From assembly GCF_001424195.1 (NCBI RefSeq), contig NZ_LMOO01000001.1:1098569-1162568 (forward strand): a stretch of 64,000 nt of DNA, read 5' to 3'. Positions within the stretch are counted from its first letter, which is position 1; the number at the start of each line of letters is the position of its first letter. The stretch comes from Cellulomonas sp. Leaf334. Lineage in GTDB: Bacteria; Actinomycetota; Actinomycetes; Actinomycetales; Cellulomonadaceae. The notes below the pieces were generated by a model. It was not told the DNA's origin. It saw only the letters and a program-made list of their open reading frames with translations, and did no database searches. The position numbers and the translations under genes were made by a program. Positions 63,735 to 64,000 of the stretch are shown piece after piece.

Positions 63735-64000
63735 GTGCGACGCACGACCACCACCGCGGTAGCGGCCGTCATCCTCGTCCCCCTCGTCGTCGCCGCCGGG
63801 GGCTCCCCCGCGCTCGCCGCCGACTCGGGTGACGTCACCGTCTCCAACACCGAGACCGTCCAGGCCCGCCTGTCCGCCACCGGGTCGTTCCAGGGGGCCC
63901 GCGTGTACGAGCAGCTCGCCCTGACCGGCCACGGCACCGCGACCATCGCGAACCCCGTCTCCACCGAGGGACTGCGCAACCTCGACGGCTTCGGCGGCTA
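63735..64000 (+). CDS. Exported protein, N-terminal part, cut by the window end
   Basis: This reading frame starts with GTG at 63735, 1 bp after the upstream stop, and runs past the right edge with 88 codons visible. The N-terminus is a signal peptide (VAAVILVPLVVAAGGSPALA followed by A-D). The mature part begins DSGDVTVSNTETVQARLSAT. It looks beta-rich and is probably secreted or membrane-anchored further on. The family cannot be told from the visible part. It forms an operon with the membrane protein. Confidence 0.7.
   Translation, partial: MRRTTTTAVAAVILVPLVVAAGGSPALAADSGDVTVSNTETVQARLSATGSFQGARVYEQLALTGHGTATIANPVSTEGLRNLDGFGG

Overview
The window is very GC-rich, gene-dense DNA from an actinobacterium. 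The best fit is a cellulolytic member of the Cellulomonadaceae, close to Cellulomonas. The main reasons are a Cex-like secreted GH10 xylanase with a CBM2, a cellobiose-type ABC operon with a CebR/CelR-like repressor and its operator, a MalR-like regulon, WhiB1 beside a PdtaS-type kinase, and many GTG starts. No rRNA, tRNA, CRISPR array, insertion sequence or prophage was seen.

Layout. 1-9.2 kb is a cell-wall glycopolymer locus: three glycosyltransferases, a coiled-coil protein, a Wzm/Wzt-type ABC exporter and a methyltransferase. 9.2-19.4 kb holds a secreted amidase with three C-terminal repeats, dTDP-glucose dehydratase, two LCP-family ligases, purE/purK, a GtrA-like protein and manA. 19.5-27.2 kb holds an OmpR-type two-component pair, then a NarL-type pair coupled to a MacB/FtsX-like ABC exporter. 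27.3-31.4 kb carries a solitary EssC/FtsK-like secretion ATPase and a membrane protein. 31.7-34.3 kb is whiB1, pdtaS and a DUF2505-type gene. 34.4-39.1 kb is the cebEFG-cebR-type cellobiose uptake locus. 39.1-47.7 kb is mostly metabolism: PutA, a glutamate dehydrogenase-family enzyme, a luciferase-like oxidoreductase, and ferrochelatase with HemQ. 47.8-52.6 kb is an accessory island of exported proteins and lipoproteins around a WXG100-like protein and a 641-residue protein of unknown function. 52.7-59.1 kb is a GH13 glucosidase with a sugar ABC transporter and MalR. The right end has a Ser/Thr kinase, a MarR regulator, the GH10 xylanase, an NYN-domain protein and two membrane or exported proteins.

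How the genes work together. The left third builds, exports and attaches surface polysaccharide. The two sugar operons share a design: a LacI-type repressor, operator sites near the promoter, and a long hairpin between the binding-protein gene and the permease genes. They would take up products of cellulose and starch breakdown, and the xylanase supplies xylan fragments. The WXG100-like island and the EssC-like ATPase together suggest a minimal type VII-like secretion module, but this is inference.

A window-wide signal is leaderless transcription. In at least six genes a TANNNT -10 hexamer lies exactly 6 nt before the start codon, and several others lie within 1-2 nt of that spacing. I used this to choose several starts.
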